From Epidermidibacterium keratini (lineage in GTDB: Bacteria > Actinomycetota > Actinomycetes > Mycobacteriales > Antricoccaceae): DNA of 64,000 nucleotides. The DNA lies in assembly GCF_009834025.1 (NCBI RefSeq), contig NZ_CP047156.1:744001-808000 (forward strand). Reading direction: 5' to 3'. Below, in pieces: positions 25,073 to 33,883 of this stretch. The position numbers and the translations under genes are program-made. The notes under the pieces are model-generated. The model was not told the origin of the DNA. It searched no databases and was given only the letters and a program-made list of their open reading frames with translations. Every line of letters starts with the position of its first letter. Position 1 is the stretch's first letter.

Positions 25073-25747
25073 CTACAGGGTAGGCGCAGCGCCCTTCGCC
25101 GATGTCGACGCCCGGCCAGCGCGCTGGCGTCGCGACAGCACCCACGCCATCACCACGCCACCGATGGCGCCGCCGAGGTGCGCCTGCCACGAGACGCCGC
25201 TGTCGGTGGGCAGTACGCCGAACAGGACGGTCCCGTAGAGCACGAAGACCACGACCGAGATGAGGATCTGCTTGCCGTTGCGAGTGAAGATGCCCCGGGC
25301 GAGCAGGTAGGTCAGCAGGCCGAAGACGAGGCCGCTGGCGCCGATGACGTATTGCGTGCCGTCGCCGAAGGTGAAGGCCCACGCAAAGAGGCCCGACGCG
25401 ACGATGATGCCGAGCGCCGCGACCAGGAACTGCGCGAGCCCGCCGATCAGCGTGAGCCAGCCGAGCACAAACAGCGGGACGGCGTTGGACCACAGGTGCG
25501 CGTAGCCGGCGTGCAGGAACGGCGCGCTGAAGATGCCGGGCAGTCCGTCGAGCTCCTGCGCTTCGATCCCGTAGGTATCTAGGTCGACGGGGCTGGCCTG
25601 GTCGAAGACCTCAAGCCCAAACATCACCGCGAGGATCGCCAGCATCACGATCGCAGCGCCGAGTGGGCGCGACAACGCGTTCGGCTTTCGCGGCGACTCG
25701 CTGGTCGCGGAGGGTGTGCCGAGTGCGTTGTGCTGCGCGCGGGTCAT
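25073..25747 (-). CDS. Rhomboid-family intramembrane serine protease
   Basis: A 224-residue protein with six membrane segments. It carries the rhomboid signature: H84-x-x-S-N88 in the second helix (HLWSNAVPLFVLG), the catalytic serine in GASG (S138) and the catalytic histidine in HLGGAIGG (H190). It cleaves membrane proteins within the bilayer. The substrate is unknown. It is the first gene of the murI operon, as in mycobacteria. Confidence 0.92.
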   Translation of the reverse strand: MTRAQHNALGTPSATSESPRKPNALSRPLGAAIVMLAILAVMFGLEVFDQASPVDLDTYGIEAQELDGLPGIFSAPFLHAGYAHLWSNAVPLFVLGWLTLIGGLAQFLVAALGIIVASGLFAWAFTFGDGTQYVIGASGLVFGLLTYLLARGIFTRNGKQILISVVVFVLYGTVLFGVLPTDSGVSWQAHLGGAIGGVVMAWVLSRRQRAGRASTSAKGAAPTL

Positions 25748-25780
25748 GAGACCATCATGCCCCGCCCGCAGCGACGCGGC

Positions 25781-25786
25781 TAAAAT
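25781..25786 (+). promoter_or_regulatory. Candidate -10 element (TAAAAT)
   Basis: TAAAAT ends nine bases before ATG 25796, so transcription would start almost at the start codon. No ribosome binding site is present. This fits a nearly leaderless promoter for the small membrane protein gene. Confidence 0.4.
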
Positions 25787-25795
25787 TCACAGCCT

Positions 25796-26113
25796 ATGGC
25801 CATCTTCGTGCTCGTCCTCGCCGCCCTTTTCGGGCTCGCTGGGCTGTACGCCGGAGCGCGTACGTTTCGCCGCTGGGACGAGCGCAACGACCCGGACTAC
25901 TTCCGCGACGTCGTGCACCAGAGTGTCGTGGCGTTCTTGAAGCTCGGGCTGATCCTGCTGCTGATCGCGGCCGCGGCCATCGCCGTCGTCGGCGCGCTTG
26001 CCGCCCATCGGGGAAACACCGGCATCCCAGGTGGCGTCTGGTTTTGCCTCGTTGTCACAATGCTGATCGGCGGCGGCTTCATCGCCTCCTACATACGCCG
26101 GGCTCGGCCCTAG
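25796..26113 (+). CDS. Small membrane protein, unknown
   Basis: A 105-residue protein from ATG 25796 with three hydrophobic segments (about 2-22, 48-70, 80-100) and a charged loop (RTFRRWDERNDPDYFRDVVH) after the first. No family is recognised. It is divergent from the rhomboid-murI operon and convergent with the XRE-ImmA gene. Confidence 0.6.
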   Translation: MAIFVLVLAALFGLAGLYAGARTFRRWDERNDPDYFRDVVHQSVVAFLKLGLILLLIAAAAIAVVGALAAHRGNTGIPGGVWFCLVVTMLIGGGFIASYIRRARP

Positions 26114-26192
26114 GCAGCCTGGGTTTTCGCCGCCCGCAGCTGACTCCGCTTCGCTACTAGGCCACCGAGGTCCCGATGACCCCTTCGCACCG

Positions 26193-27455
26193 CTACCCGC
26201 TCTGTTTTCTCTTTCGCGCCTCGTCGAAGTCAACCACTGGTGCCAGGCTCAGAGCGCCACCGCTGTCGGCGTTGACATCGGAGGTTTTGCCACGAGCAGC
26301 GAACGAGGACGAACGCTGCTCAGCCAAAAATTCATCGAGGATGTCCCGCGGCCAGATCCGTTGCTGAGACGCAATAGCGCGGGTGTCCGTGGTGGAGAAA
26401 ACTCGCTCTGTCCATCGCAGCAGCATCCGTGGGCGTTCCGGCTGGTGGTCGTCGAACCCTGGCTCAGTTCGCCCCCATGACTTTCCCGTTACCGGGTTTA
26501 TCCGGGCGTGCAGTTGTTTCTGCAGCGCGCGTTCACGCTGGGCACTGTAGGCACCACCCCGGGCAAGGTGCTTGATTAGCGCGCCGATCGAGAGGCCCCA
26601 TCGACGCTTTAACGCAACCAAGTCATGGAGAGTGATATCCCCTCGTAACGAGCGTCTAAGCGTCGATATCGGGGCGATCAGTTCACACGCGAAGGCGTTC
26701 GCTTCTTCTTCAAGCTGATCCGCCATTCGCCCACGCGCAACATCCGCGTGCATCACCAAATGACCAATCTCGTGAGCGACCGAAAAGCGCATGCGCTCCC
26801 AGGATTGTTCGGCACGTGTAACGACTATCGGTCTTTCACCGAACTCTCCTGTCCGCGCCGAATAGGCCGTGTGGCGAACCCGGCTCGAATCCGTCGGCGG
26901 CTCTCCAGAAAAGCCATGCTCACGGCGAAGCCGACCAGCTTGGACAACCACAGGAACGCCAAGATACCTCTCGACCCGATGAGTCAAGTGGTGTATCGGG
27001 GTGTCTGCGTCGAGGGAAACTGCCTCACGCACGAGTCGACCGGCGTATTCGGCCATACTCGTCGGCTCGGAGTTGGTCTCGTGCGTCCGCACGATCGGCA
27101 GACGTAGAGGAGGCAGTCCATATCTCGAATCCAGCGATTCGATAAAGTCGCCGGCGAGTTCGGCAAACGCCGCTAGATACTCCTTCTCACGGCTACTCGT
27201 GCCCTTCTGTGCACGAAACGCCAGGTCGGCGGAACTAACCATCGAGAGGGGCCGCTCCAAAAAGAACTCCGCTGGGAACCGAAGGGCGACACGCAACTTC
27301 TCAAACTCTGTATCGCGCAGCGAAACGAGATCGGACTGTTCGAGTCGCGACACACGCGATGGGGACACCTCTATTTGGGCACTGAGGGCAACTCCGGAGA
27401 CACCACGCAGAACCCTGGCCTGGCGCAGACGAGCACCGAACACCCTAACCGCCAT
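26193..27455 (-). CDS. XRE regulator fused to ImmA/IrrE metallopeptidase (COG2856)
   Basis: A 420-residue protein. Residues 5-65 are an XRE helix-turn-helix (LRQARVLRGVSGVALSAQIE). Residues about 140-300 are a peptidase domain with the HEIGH zinc motif at 228-232 and a downstream EEEANAFACELIAP third-ligand helix. Family members sense stress or phage cues and inactivate a partner repressor or antitoxin. The C-terminal tail has a DFDEARKRK sequence at 409-417 that recurs in the partner protein. It follows the partner gene by 30 bases. The less biased codon use suggests transfer. Confidence 0.88.
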   Translation of the reverse strand: MAVRVFGARLRQARVLRGVSGVALSAQIEVSPSRVSRLEQSDLVSLRDTEFEKLRVALRFPAEFFLERPLSMVSSADLAFRAQKGTSSREKEYLAAFAELAGDFIESLDSRYGLPPLRLPIVRTHETNSEPTSMAEYAGRLVREAVSLDADTPIHHLTHRVERYLGVPVVVQAGRLRREHGFSGEPPTDSSRVRHTAYSARTGEFGERPIVVTRAEQSWERMRFSVAHEIGHLVMHADVARGRMADQLEEEANAFACELIAPISTLRRSLRGDITLHDLVALKRRWGLSIGALIKHLARGGAYSAQRERALQKQLHARINPVTGKSWGRTEPGFDDHQPERPRMLLRWTERVFSTTDTRAIASQQRIWPRDILDEFLAEQRSSSFAARGKTSDVNADSGGALSLAPVVDFDEARKRKQSG

Positions 27456-27485
27456 GGCGCGCTCCCGTGTGGGTGGCGCGAACCA

Positions 27486-28175
27486 TTAATCGTTTCCGAT
27501 GTCGCGGTTTTTGTCGAGAGCCTCGTCGAAGTCGTCGAGCAAGTCCACGGCTGGATTCAGCGCGTCCGCGGGCATCGAGGTCGTAAGAATCGCCGACGGC
27601 GGGCGCACCGCCGCCGGCAATTCGCGTTTCGCGAGCATGCGCATCGCCGGAGTGTCGAGCCCACTCACCGCTGCGAGCCACACGCCAGTCACTTCGCCGC
27701 GCTCGCTCGACCAATCCCACATGACCATGACGTCGAAGTCCACTGGCCACGGTGTCGCGGTCGCGAACCATTCGTCGAGCCCCTCGATGACTGGCGGTAA
27801 ATCCTTCTGCTTGGCTCGGAAATCTGCGCTTTGAGGAACCTTGCGAACTCGCATCACCCCCTGGCCGTCGCGCAATCTGACACCATAGCCGTTGCCCGGA
27901 GAGCACACCCAGAGCGTCGACGTTCCTGGAGCGAGAGGATCCCACACGCGCCCGCAGTGAACGATGTAGTGGCGAACGATCATGCTCACCACATGTCCAG
28001 ACACATACCCACTGTCTGGCACGAGACTTGGCAAGTGATTTGAGTTGTCGCCCCTGAGACGCGCCAGGCAATCCGGCACCGCGGTTCGTATGAGTCCATG
28101 CAATGCGGCGAGCGGGCGCTCGTGGAGAGAGAGCAACCTCTCCAGCGTCGCCTCTGCTCGACCATGCGGTTTCAT
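27486..28175 (-). CDS. Unknown protein paired with XRE-ImmA
   Basis: A 229-residue soluble protein from ATG 28175, upstream of and probably cotranscribed with the XRE-ImmA gene. It has a helical N-terminus (ATLERLLSLHERPLAALHGL), a YVSGHVVSMIVRHYIVHCG helix, and a strand-rich core (WPVDFDVMVMWDWSSERGEV). The last residues are DLLDDFDEALDKNRD, sharing DFDEA with the partner's tail. I recognise no family. By analogy with Xre/COG2856 pairs it could be a toxin or the protease target. That role is a guess. Confidence 0.7.
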   Translation of the reverse strand: MKPHGRAEATLERLLSLHERPLAALHGLIRTAVPDCLARLRGDNSNHLPSLVPDSGYVSGHVVSMIVRHYIVHCGRVWDPLAPGTSTLWVCSPGNGYGVRLRDGQGVMRVRKVPQSADFRAKQKDLPPVIEGLDEWFATATPWPVDFDVMVMWDWSSERGEVTGVWLAAVSGLDTPAMRMLAKRELPAAVRPPSAILTTSMPADALNPAVDLLDDFDEALDKNRDIGND

Positions 28176-28354
28176 GCCTGCAATTTTTCACCGCGTTTAA
28201 CCCATAGTGGCGCAGGACACGCCGATGGGAGCGCGATATTTCGCGGATTCGACCGCGGGGAATTGGGGCTCTGCGGGACATGCCATAATCGTAAACTATG
28301 TAGATATATTTGCGATCGCAGCCACCGGCATGTCGTCGGAATACGGCTAGGTAC
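28176..28354 (-). promoter_or_regulatory. AT-rich upstream region of the XRE-ImmA module
   Basis: This 179-bp gap holds an AT-rich core at about 28283-28313 (with TAATCGTAAACTATGTAG and ATATAT), in sharp contrast to the surrounding 65-70 % GC. It is the likely promoter and regulator site for the two-gene module. No exact -35/-10 pair was assigned. Confidence 0.4.
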
Positions 28355-29632
28355 TTACGAATAAGACTCGATGATGGCGGCGACCTCGCTCTGACCGCGC
28401 TGCTGCGCATGCTGCAGCGCCGTGATCCCTTGCGCATCAGCGATACTCGGGTCCGCGCCGGCCTCCAGCAAGATCGTGACGATCTGCTGGTACGGCGCAC
28501 TTCCGTCGCCGTAGACGACCGCCTCCAGCAGCGCGGTCCAGCCAGGCTCGTTGACGTGGTTGACGTCGATGCCGGTCTGCACCACGCGGGCGACGTACTC
28601 GACATGACCGCGTTCGCTGGCCGGGATCACCGAGACACCACCGAAGCGGTTGACGATCGTCAGGTCCGGCTGGGCGGGCAGCAACGCCTCAAGCATCGCG
28701 ACGCTCCCGGTGACGCCGGTGACCAGCCATGGTGTGTCGTGCCGGTCATCGAGCGCGTCCGGGTCAGCACCCATGGCGACCAGCAGCCGGGCGACATCGA
28801 CGCGGTCGTACGTCGAGGCGAGCAGCAGCGCCGTGCGCTCGCGGTCGTCGCGCGCCTCGATGTCGGCGCCGCTGCGGAGCGCAACCGCAACGCCGTCGGC
28901 ATCCCCGGCGGACGCGGCGGCCAGCAGCGCGGCATCCGGGTCGGCAATAGGGGCGCCCTGCGCGGCGGTCAGCGTCGCGGCACTCGCCGGGTAGCCCTTC
29001 TGCTGCGCCATCTGCAGCGGCGTGAGGCCTTCAGACTCCGAAGGCGTGTCGAGATCAGCACCGGCTGCCACTAGCACCCGCACGGTGTCGGTCGAGGGCT
29101 GGTCGTCGGCGCCAAACCACACCGCTTCGTGTATCGCCTGATAGCCGATGTTGTTGACGTGGTCGAGGTCGATCCCGGCCTGCACGAGCTCCCCGGCGAT
29201 CAGCGCCAGGCCTCGCTCGGCCGCCCGGATGAGCCCGGTTCCGTCATAGCTGTCGAGGCTGCTCAGGTCGGCACCGTTCGCCAGCATCAGCCGCGCCAGC
29301 TCCAGCGGTCCCTCACTGGTCGAGATGAGGTATGCCGACTGGTAGGTCGAGTCTTTGGCGTTGACGTCGGCGCCGGCCGCGATGAGCTGCTGGGCCGTGG
29401 CGACATCGCCGGCCCACGCGGCATCGCGCAGCTGCTGGTCAAGGTCCGCAGCCGGATCGACGACGGTCGGCGCACGTGCCGACTCGCTCGAGCTCGGAGG
29501 GCTGGTCGGCGTACTCGACGCACTCTTCGCACTCGTCGCTGAGGAGTCGCGGGCGCCGCCGCCCACCACGCTGAGCACCATCGCGCCGAGGATTACCGCC
29601 GCCGCCACGACCGCGATGAGCCCCTGACGCAT
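28355..29632 (-). CDS. Secreted or membrane-anchored ankyrin-repeat protein
   Basis: A 425-residue protein from ATG 29632. An N-terminal hydrophobic segment (about 4-24) is followed by a Ser/Thr/Pro-rich linker (30-60), so the repeats lie outside the membrane. Residues about 65-425 hold some ten ankyrin units with the xxLLxAGADxN pattern (AQQLIAAGADVNAKD; LARLMLANGADLSSLD; VTILLEAGADPSIAD). It is the third gene of the clpS-DUF2017 operon, two bases after DUF2017. It may bind extracytoplasmic proteins; the partner is unknown. Confidence 0.88.
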   Translation of the reverse strand: MRQGLIAVVAAAVILGAMVLSVVGGGARDSSATSAKSASSTPTSPPSSSESARAPTVVDPAADLDQQLRDAAWAGDVATAQQLIAAGADVNAKDSTYQSAYLISTSEGPLELARLMLANGADLSSLDSYDGTGLIRAAERGLALIAGELVQAGIDLDHVNNIGYQAIHEAVWFGADDQPSTDTVRVLVAAGADLDTPSESEGLTPLQMAQQKGYPASAATLTAAQGAPIADPDAALLAAASAGDADGVAVALRSGADIEARDDRERTALLLASTYDRVDVARLLVAMGADPDALDDRHDTPWLVTGVTGSVAMLEALLPAQPDLTIVNRFGGVSVIPASERGHVEYVARVVQTGIDVNHVNEPGWTALLEAVVYGDGSAPYQQIVTILLEAGADPSIADAQGITALQHAQQRGQSEVAAIIESYS

Positions 29633-29634
29633 CG

Positions 29635-30219
29635 CTAGACGTCCTCGTCGATGCTCATCAACGCATCGAGCAGCTGCTCCTGCACTCCCCCGGTCCAGAA
29701 ATAGATCGCCAGCGCCTGGTCGTGATCGGTGGTGATCTTGCGGGGGTACGGCGTCTCCTCATCGACGTCCAGTCGAGTGCCCAGGCTGAGCCGCACGTCG
29801 TTCAGCGCCCGCAGCAGCACCTGTGCGTCGTCGAGGCTGATCTCCTGCGCATCACGCATCAGGTTTTCGGCGGTGGTGGCGTCCTGTACCTTGCGCTCTC
29901 GCAGGTCTGACTCGGTAAAACGGCGAAACTCCACCGCGCTCTCGCCCGAGCTCGGCGCCACATCACGACGCCCGCTGGGCAGCAGCCGCGCCAGCACGGC
30001 GTCGGTCGGCGGCGGCACCGGTCGCATGGACGACTCGAGCGCGGCCAGCAGCGCCGTCTCGTCGCTGGGATCCTCGGCGTACGCCGTGGACTGCCCGATC
30101 TCGGCCGCTCGCTCCAGCAGCAGGGCGCGCACCTGGCCGAAGAACTCGATCAGCAGGTCGGCCTCGAACGGCTTGAAGGACATCACGATCTGCCCGCGCT
30201 TGACGCGAAAATGCCTCAT
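29635..30219 (-). CDS. DUF2017 family protein
   Basis: A 194-residue protein from ATG 30219, four bases after the clpS stop. It begins MRHFRVKRGQIVMSFKPFEA and ends with a DHDQALAIYFWTGGVQEQLL helix typical of DUF2017, which always neighbours clpS in actinobacteria. The function is unknown; linkage suggests a part in ClpS-dependent protein turnover. An upstream in-frame extension overlaps clpS and was not used. Confidence 0.88.
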   Translation of the reverse strand: MRHFRVKRGQIVMSFKPFEADLLIEFFGQVRALLLERAAEIGQSTAYAEDPSDETALLAALESSMRPVPPPTDAVLARLLPSGRRDVAPSSGESAVEFRRFTESDLRERKVQDATTAENLMRDAQEISLDDAQVLLRALNDVRLSLGTRLDVDEETPYPRKITTDHDQALAIYFWTGGVQEQLLDALMSIDEDV

Positions 30220-30223
30220 CGGA

Positions 30224-30538
30224 TCACGCCGGCTGGAAGGTCGCCCAGAGCCCGGCAGCGTGCAGCCGGGCGGTGTCATGTTCCATCGCCTCGCGAGTGC
30301 CGGTGGTGACGACGGCTTTGCCTTCGTGGTGCACGTCGAGCATCAGCTTGGTGGCCTTTTGGTCGTCGTAGCCAAACAGCTTCTTAAAGACGTAGGTCAC
30401 GTAGGTCATGAGGTTGACCGGGTCGTTCCAGACGATCGTGACCCACTGCGTTGCGTGGGCCTCGGCGATCTCGGCTTCGTCCTTCTCGAGGTGTTCGGGC
30501 CGGGCGGTGGCGGCCTGCGGGACGGACATGGCGCCCAT
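30224..30538 (-). CDS. clpS: ClpS, ATP-dependent Clp protease adaptor
   Basis: A 104-residue adaptor that brings N-degron proteins to ClpC/ClpP. The core [20 protein letters not shown] (with N-D-P) and the [12 protein letters not shown] helix are diagnostic for substrate pocket and Clp binding. ATG 30538 is used, with GGGAC upstream; ATG 30529 is a close alternative. It is the first gene of the clpS-DUF2017-ankyrin operon and divergent from pncB, as in Mycobacterium. Confidence 0.95.
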   Translation of the reverse strand: MGAMSVPQAATARPEHLEKDEAEIAEAHATQWVTIVWNDPVNLMTYVTYVFKKLFGYDDQKATKLMLDVHHEGKAVVTTGTREAMEHDTARLHAAGLWATFQPA

Positions 30539-30620
30539 TGTCCCATGATTCCGCGAGCGCGGAAACGTGACGGTGGGCGCGCGAAATCGCAGAAATCACC
30601 GCAATGATTAGATGGTTTGC

Positions 30621-31931
30621 ATGAGCGATCCGCGCCCCGGCCTCTCTACGGCGTTCTTCACCGACCACTATGAGCTGACGATGCTGAACGCGGCGTTACG
30701 CGACGGCACCGCCGACCGGCCGTGCGTGTTCGAGGCCTTCGCGCGTCGGCTGCCCGAGGGCCGGCGGTACGGCGTCGTCGGCGGCACCGGCCGGTTGATC
30801 GAGGAGCTCGAGCGCTTCCGGTTCAGCGACGACGAGCTGCGCTTCTTGCGCGATAACCAGGTCGTCGATGCCGACACCATCGCCTGGCTGGAGCGCTACA
30901 CGTTCTCCGGCGACATCCTCGGCTACCGCGAGGGCGAGCTTTACTTCCCCGAGTCGCCGATCCTGACGGTGCGCGCGAGCTTTGCCGAGGGCGTGATCCT
31001 CGAGACGCTGATCCTGTCGATCCTCAACCACGACTCGGCGATCGCCAGTGCCGCGGCCCGCATGATCAGCGCCGCGCAGGGCCGCCCCTGCATTGAGATG
31101 GGATCGCGGCGCACCCACGAGGAGGCAGCGGTCGCGAGCGCGCGGGCGGCGTACCTCGCCGGCTTCACCTCGACCTCCAACCTCGAAGCCGGGCGGCGGC
31201 ACGGCGTACCCACCGCCGGCACCGCAGCACACGCGTTTACCTTGCTACACGACTCCGAGCTCGATGCGTTCCGCTCGCAGGTCGATGCGTTTGGGCCGGG
31301 TACGTCGCTGCTGGTCGACACCTATGACGTGATGGACGGGATCCGCAACGCGGTCGCCGCGGCCGGGCCCGAGCTGGGCGCGATCCGCCTGGACTCCGGC
31401 GATCTCGGCGAGCTCGCCAAGGAGGCGCGCGAGCTGCTGGACTCACTCGGCGCGACCAAGACCCGGATCATCGTCACCAGCGACCTCGACGAATACGCGA
31501 TCGCGAGCCTGCTCGCCGCGCCCGTCGACGGCTACGGCGTGGGTACGTCGCTGGTGACCGGCAGCGGGGCGCCGACCGCCGGGATGGTCTACAAGATCGT
31601 CGAGCGTGACGGCGTACCGGTGGCAAAGAAGTCGTCGGGCAAGGGCAGCGTCGGTGGCCAGAAAACCGCCGTACGCCGGCATTCCACGACCGGCAAGATG
31701 ACCGAGGAGGTCGCGGTGATCGGCGGCGAACCGACGCCCGAGGAGCGCGATCTCGTGCTGCAGGTGCCGTATGTGCAGGACGGCGAGTTCCTGCCGCGCG
31801 CCAGCCTGAACGAGACCCGCGACTATCACGCGCAGCAGATGAAGACGCTGCCGCGCGAGGCGTTGAAGCTGCTGCGCGGTTGCCCGATCCTCGACGTCGA
31901 CGTGCAGTACGCGAAGGGACAGCCAGCATGA
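30621..31931 (+). CDS. pncB: Nicotinate phosphoribosyltransferase
   Basis: A 436-residue enzyme (ATG 30621; ATG 30612 also possible) that makes nicotinate mononucleotide from nicotinate and PRPP in NAD salvage. Features: TDHYELTMLNAALRDG at the start, SFAEGVILETLILSILNHD, EMGSRRTHEEAAVASARAAY, GTAAHAF, and IRLDSGDLGELAKEAREL in the phosphate-binding part. It is translationally coupled to pncA by an ATGA overlap, so nicotinamide is deamidated and captured by one operon. Confidence 0.95.
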   Translation: MSDPRPGLSTAFFTDHYELTMLNAALRDGTADRPCVFEAFARRLPEGRRYGVVGGTGRLIEELERFRFSDDELRFLRDNQVVDADTIAWLERYTFSGDILGYREGELYFPESPILTVRASFAEGVILETLILSILNHDSAIASAAARMISAAQGRPCIEMGSRRTHEEAAVASARAAYLAGFTSTSNLEAGRRHGVPTAGTAAHAFTLLHDSELDAFRSQVDAFGPGTSLLVDTYDVMDGIRNAVAAAGPELGAIRLDSGDLGELAKEARELLDSLGATKTRIIVTSDLDEYAIASLLAAPVDGYGVGTSLVTGSGAPTAGMVYKIVERDGVPVAKKSSGKGSVGGQKTAVRRHSTTGKMTEEVAVIGGEPTPEERDLVLQVPYVQDGEFLPRASLNETRDYHAQQMKTLPREALKLLRGCPILDVDVQYAKGQPA

Positions 31932-32500
31932 GCGCACCAGCCGGCAAGAGCGCGTTGATCGTGGTCGACGTGCAAAACGACTTCACCGAAGGGGGCGCCC
32001 TCGGCGTGACCGGTGGCGCGCAGGTCGCGGCCGATGTCACGTCGTACGTCGCCGAACACGCAGGCGACTACGACTACGTCGTGGCGACGCGCGATATGCA
32101 CATCGATCCCGGCTCGCACTTCAGCGACTCCCCCGACTTCGTCGACTCCTGGCCGGTGCACTGCGTGGTCGGGACCGGGGGCGCTGAGTTTCATCCAGAC
32201 CTGAAACTGGCGCGCGTCGACGCGATCTTCGACAAGGGCAACTACGAGGCGGCGTACTCCGGCTTCGAGGGCTCGACCGACGGCGTACCGCTGGCGCAGT
32301 GGCTGCGTGAGCGCGACGTGCAGACCGTCGACGTGGTCGGGATCGCGACCGACTATTGCGTCCGGGCGACCGCGCTCGACGCGGTGCGCGAGGGCCTCGG
32401 CACGCGGGTGCTGGTCGAGCTGACCGCCGGGGTCGCGCCGGAGTCGACGCAGCGGTCACTGGAGGAGTTTGCCGAGGCCGGGATCACGGTCGTCCGCTAG
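31928..32500 (+). CDS. pncA: Nicotinamidase
   Basis: A 190-residue enzyme converting nicotinamide to nicotinate. The catalytic triad is D14 (VDVQNDF), K103 (FDKGNYEAAYSGF) and C144 (GIATDYCV). Metal ligands D56, H58, H64 and H78 match those of mycobacterial PncA with an offset of seven. Family members activate the drug pyrazinamide. ATG 31928 overlaps the pncB stop. Its 3' end overlaps the convergent PH-domain gene by 45 bases. Confidence 0.95.
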   Translation: MSAPAGKSALIVVDVQNDFTEGGALGVTGGAQVAADVTSYVAEHAGDYDYVVATRDMHIDPGSHFSDSPDFVDSWPVHCVVGTGGAEFHPDLKLARVDAIFDKGNYEAAYSGFEGSTDGVPLAQWLRERDVQTVDVVGIATDYCVRATALDAVREGLGTRVLVELTAGVAPESTQRSLEEFAEAGITVVR

Positions 32501-33883
32501 CGACGACTCTCGGCGGGTGCGATAGAGCGCCGTCAACTCGGTACGCACCAGCTGCTGCGCGTCAGTCAGCGCAAGGTGAGCGATCGTCACTCGGGTAAAA
32601 GCCGTTGCGACCTCGACGCTGGCCAGCCCAAGCAGCCGCTGCCAGGGGCCGCGCCGCAGCCACATGGCCTCAATGCTGGAGTGCCGCACGATCGTCGTCC
32701 GCTCGGTGAGCCACCCGCGTCGCACGACCAGGGCGTCGGCCGTGGCGCCGTACCGCAGCCGGCGCCAGCCCACCGGCCGCGCGTAGCGAGCCCTGCGGGC
32801 AGCGGGCGTGATCGCCGCGCCCTCGACGTCGAAGCTCGGGTCGAGGCGCGACATGAGCGCACGTGCCTCCGCAGCAGTCCCGGCGGCGAGTACGACGACC
32901 GGTGCCGCCCGCAGCCCGCTTGCCACGACGAGCTCGATCTTCACCAGCCCGCGAAGTCGCCAGAGCACCGGACGCGAGAGCTGCACCCCCTGGACCTTGC
33001 CCGGCGCGATCAGGTCGTGCTGCAGCGCGGTCAGCCCGCGCGACACCCGCAGGCCCGCGCTGGAGGTGCTGACCCGAAGCCCCCAGTACGTCGCGACGAA
33101 GGTGGCGAGCGGGCCGAACCCGCCGATGAGCGCGATAAAGGTGCGCACGCTCGGACCGTCGCCGGAGATCACGAAGATATCGATCGCGGCGGCCGTGACG
33201 CCGAGGACGCTAAACAGCAGCGCGGTCGAGATCAGCCCCGCGCCGATAACGCGCGCCGGTGAATGACGCACGAGCTCGAGCCCGGCCGACTCGTCGTCTA
33301 CCCACTCATCTGGGGCCGGCTCGTCGTCCGCGGGGTATGCGTCGTCGCGGCGGTCCGCAGGCGCCTCGCCGACAGGTGCTCCAGAGGTGCGCGCTCGCTG
33401 CAGCAGATCATCACGCAGCCGCTCGGCATCCGCTCTCCGCAAATAGGCGACCGTGAGCCCGAGCATCGAGCCGGTGACGTTGAGCTGCACCGACGCGAGC
33501 CCCAACAGGCGTGCGACTAGCGGCTGCGCGATCGTCGCGGACTGGATCATCCGGTAGGCCAGCGAACGCCGTGACCGCACCAGCCAGCCGCTGCGCAGCC
33601 GGAACGCGCCGTCGTCGAGGAGATAAGCGGTATGCCGCCACGACATGAAGCCCGCAACGAATCCCCCGACCAGGACCGCCCCCAGGATCAACGCCTGCCA
33701 CAACGCCGACAGCTCGAAGGTGCGCGACAGCAGGCCGTTGACCACAGCACCGGCGATCGCGACGACCACCACGAGCCCTCGCACGATCGGGGTGAGCGGA
33801 TGCACCCGCTGACCGGTGCGTCGTACCTCATCCCAGTCGACGTCCGTCGCAGTGTGGCCGGGCGCGGAGGACGCGTCGCTCAC
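32456..33883 (-). CDS. Bacterial PH-domain membrane protein (bPH2, YdbT-like)
   Basis: A 475-residue protein started at GTG 33883, which overlaps the previous gene by four bases; the open frame upstream is rejected because it reads arginine-rich nonsense inside that gene. It has two pairs of membrane helices (about 31-75 and 190-240), each followed by a bacterial PH domain; one domain starts YLLDDGAFRLRSGWLVRSRR and carries a QSATIAQPL segment. Two domains and a third C-terminal one (VRRGWLTERTTIVRHSSIEA) give the YdbT layout. The role is unknown. Confidence 0.8.
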   Translation of the reverse strand: MSDASSAPGHTATDVDWDEVRRTGQRVHPLTPIVRGLVVVVAIAGAVVNGLLSRTFELSALWQALILGAVLVGGFVAGFMSWRHTAYLLDDGAFRLRSGWLVRSRRSLAYRMIQSATIAQPLVARLLGLASVQLNVTGSMLGLTVAYLRRADAERLRDDLLQRARTSGAPVGEAPADRRDDAYPADDEPAPDEWVDDESAGLELVRHSPARVIGAGLISTALLFSVLGVTAAAIDIFVISGDGPSVRTFIALIGGFGPLATFVATYWGLRVSTSSAGLRVSRGLTALQHDLIAPGKVQGVQLSRPVLWRLRGLVKIELVVASGLRAAPVVVLAAGTAAEARALMSRLDPSFDVEGAAITPAARRARYARPVGWRRLRYGATADALVVRRGWLTERTTIVRHSSIEAMWLRRGPWQRLLGLASVEVATAFTRVTIAHLALTDAQQLVRTELTALYRTRRESSLADDRDPGLGKLLQ

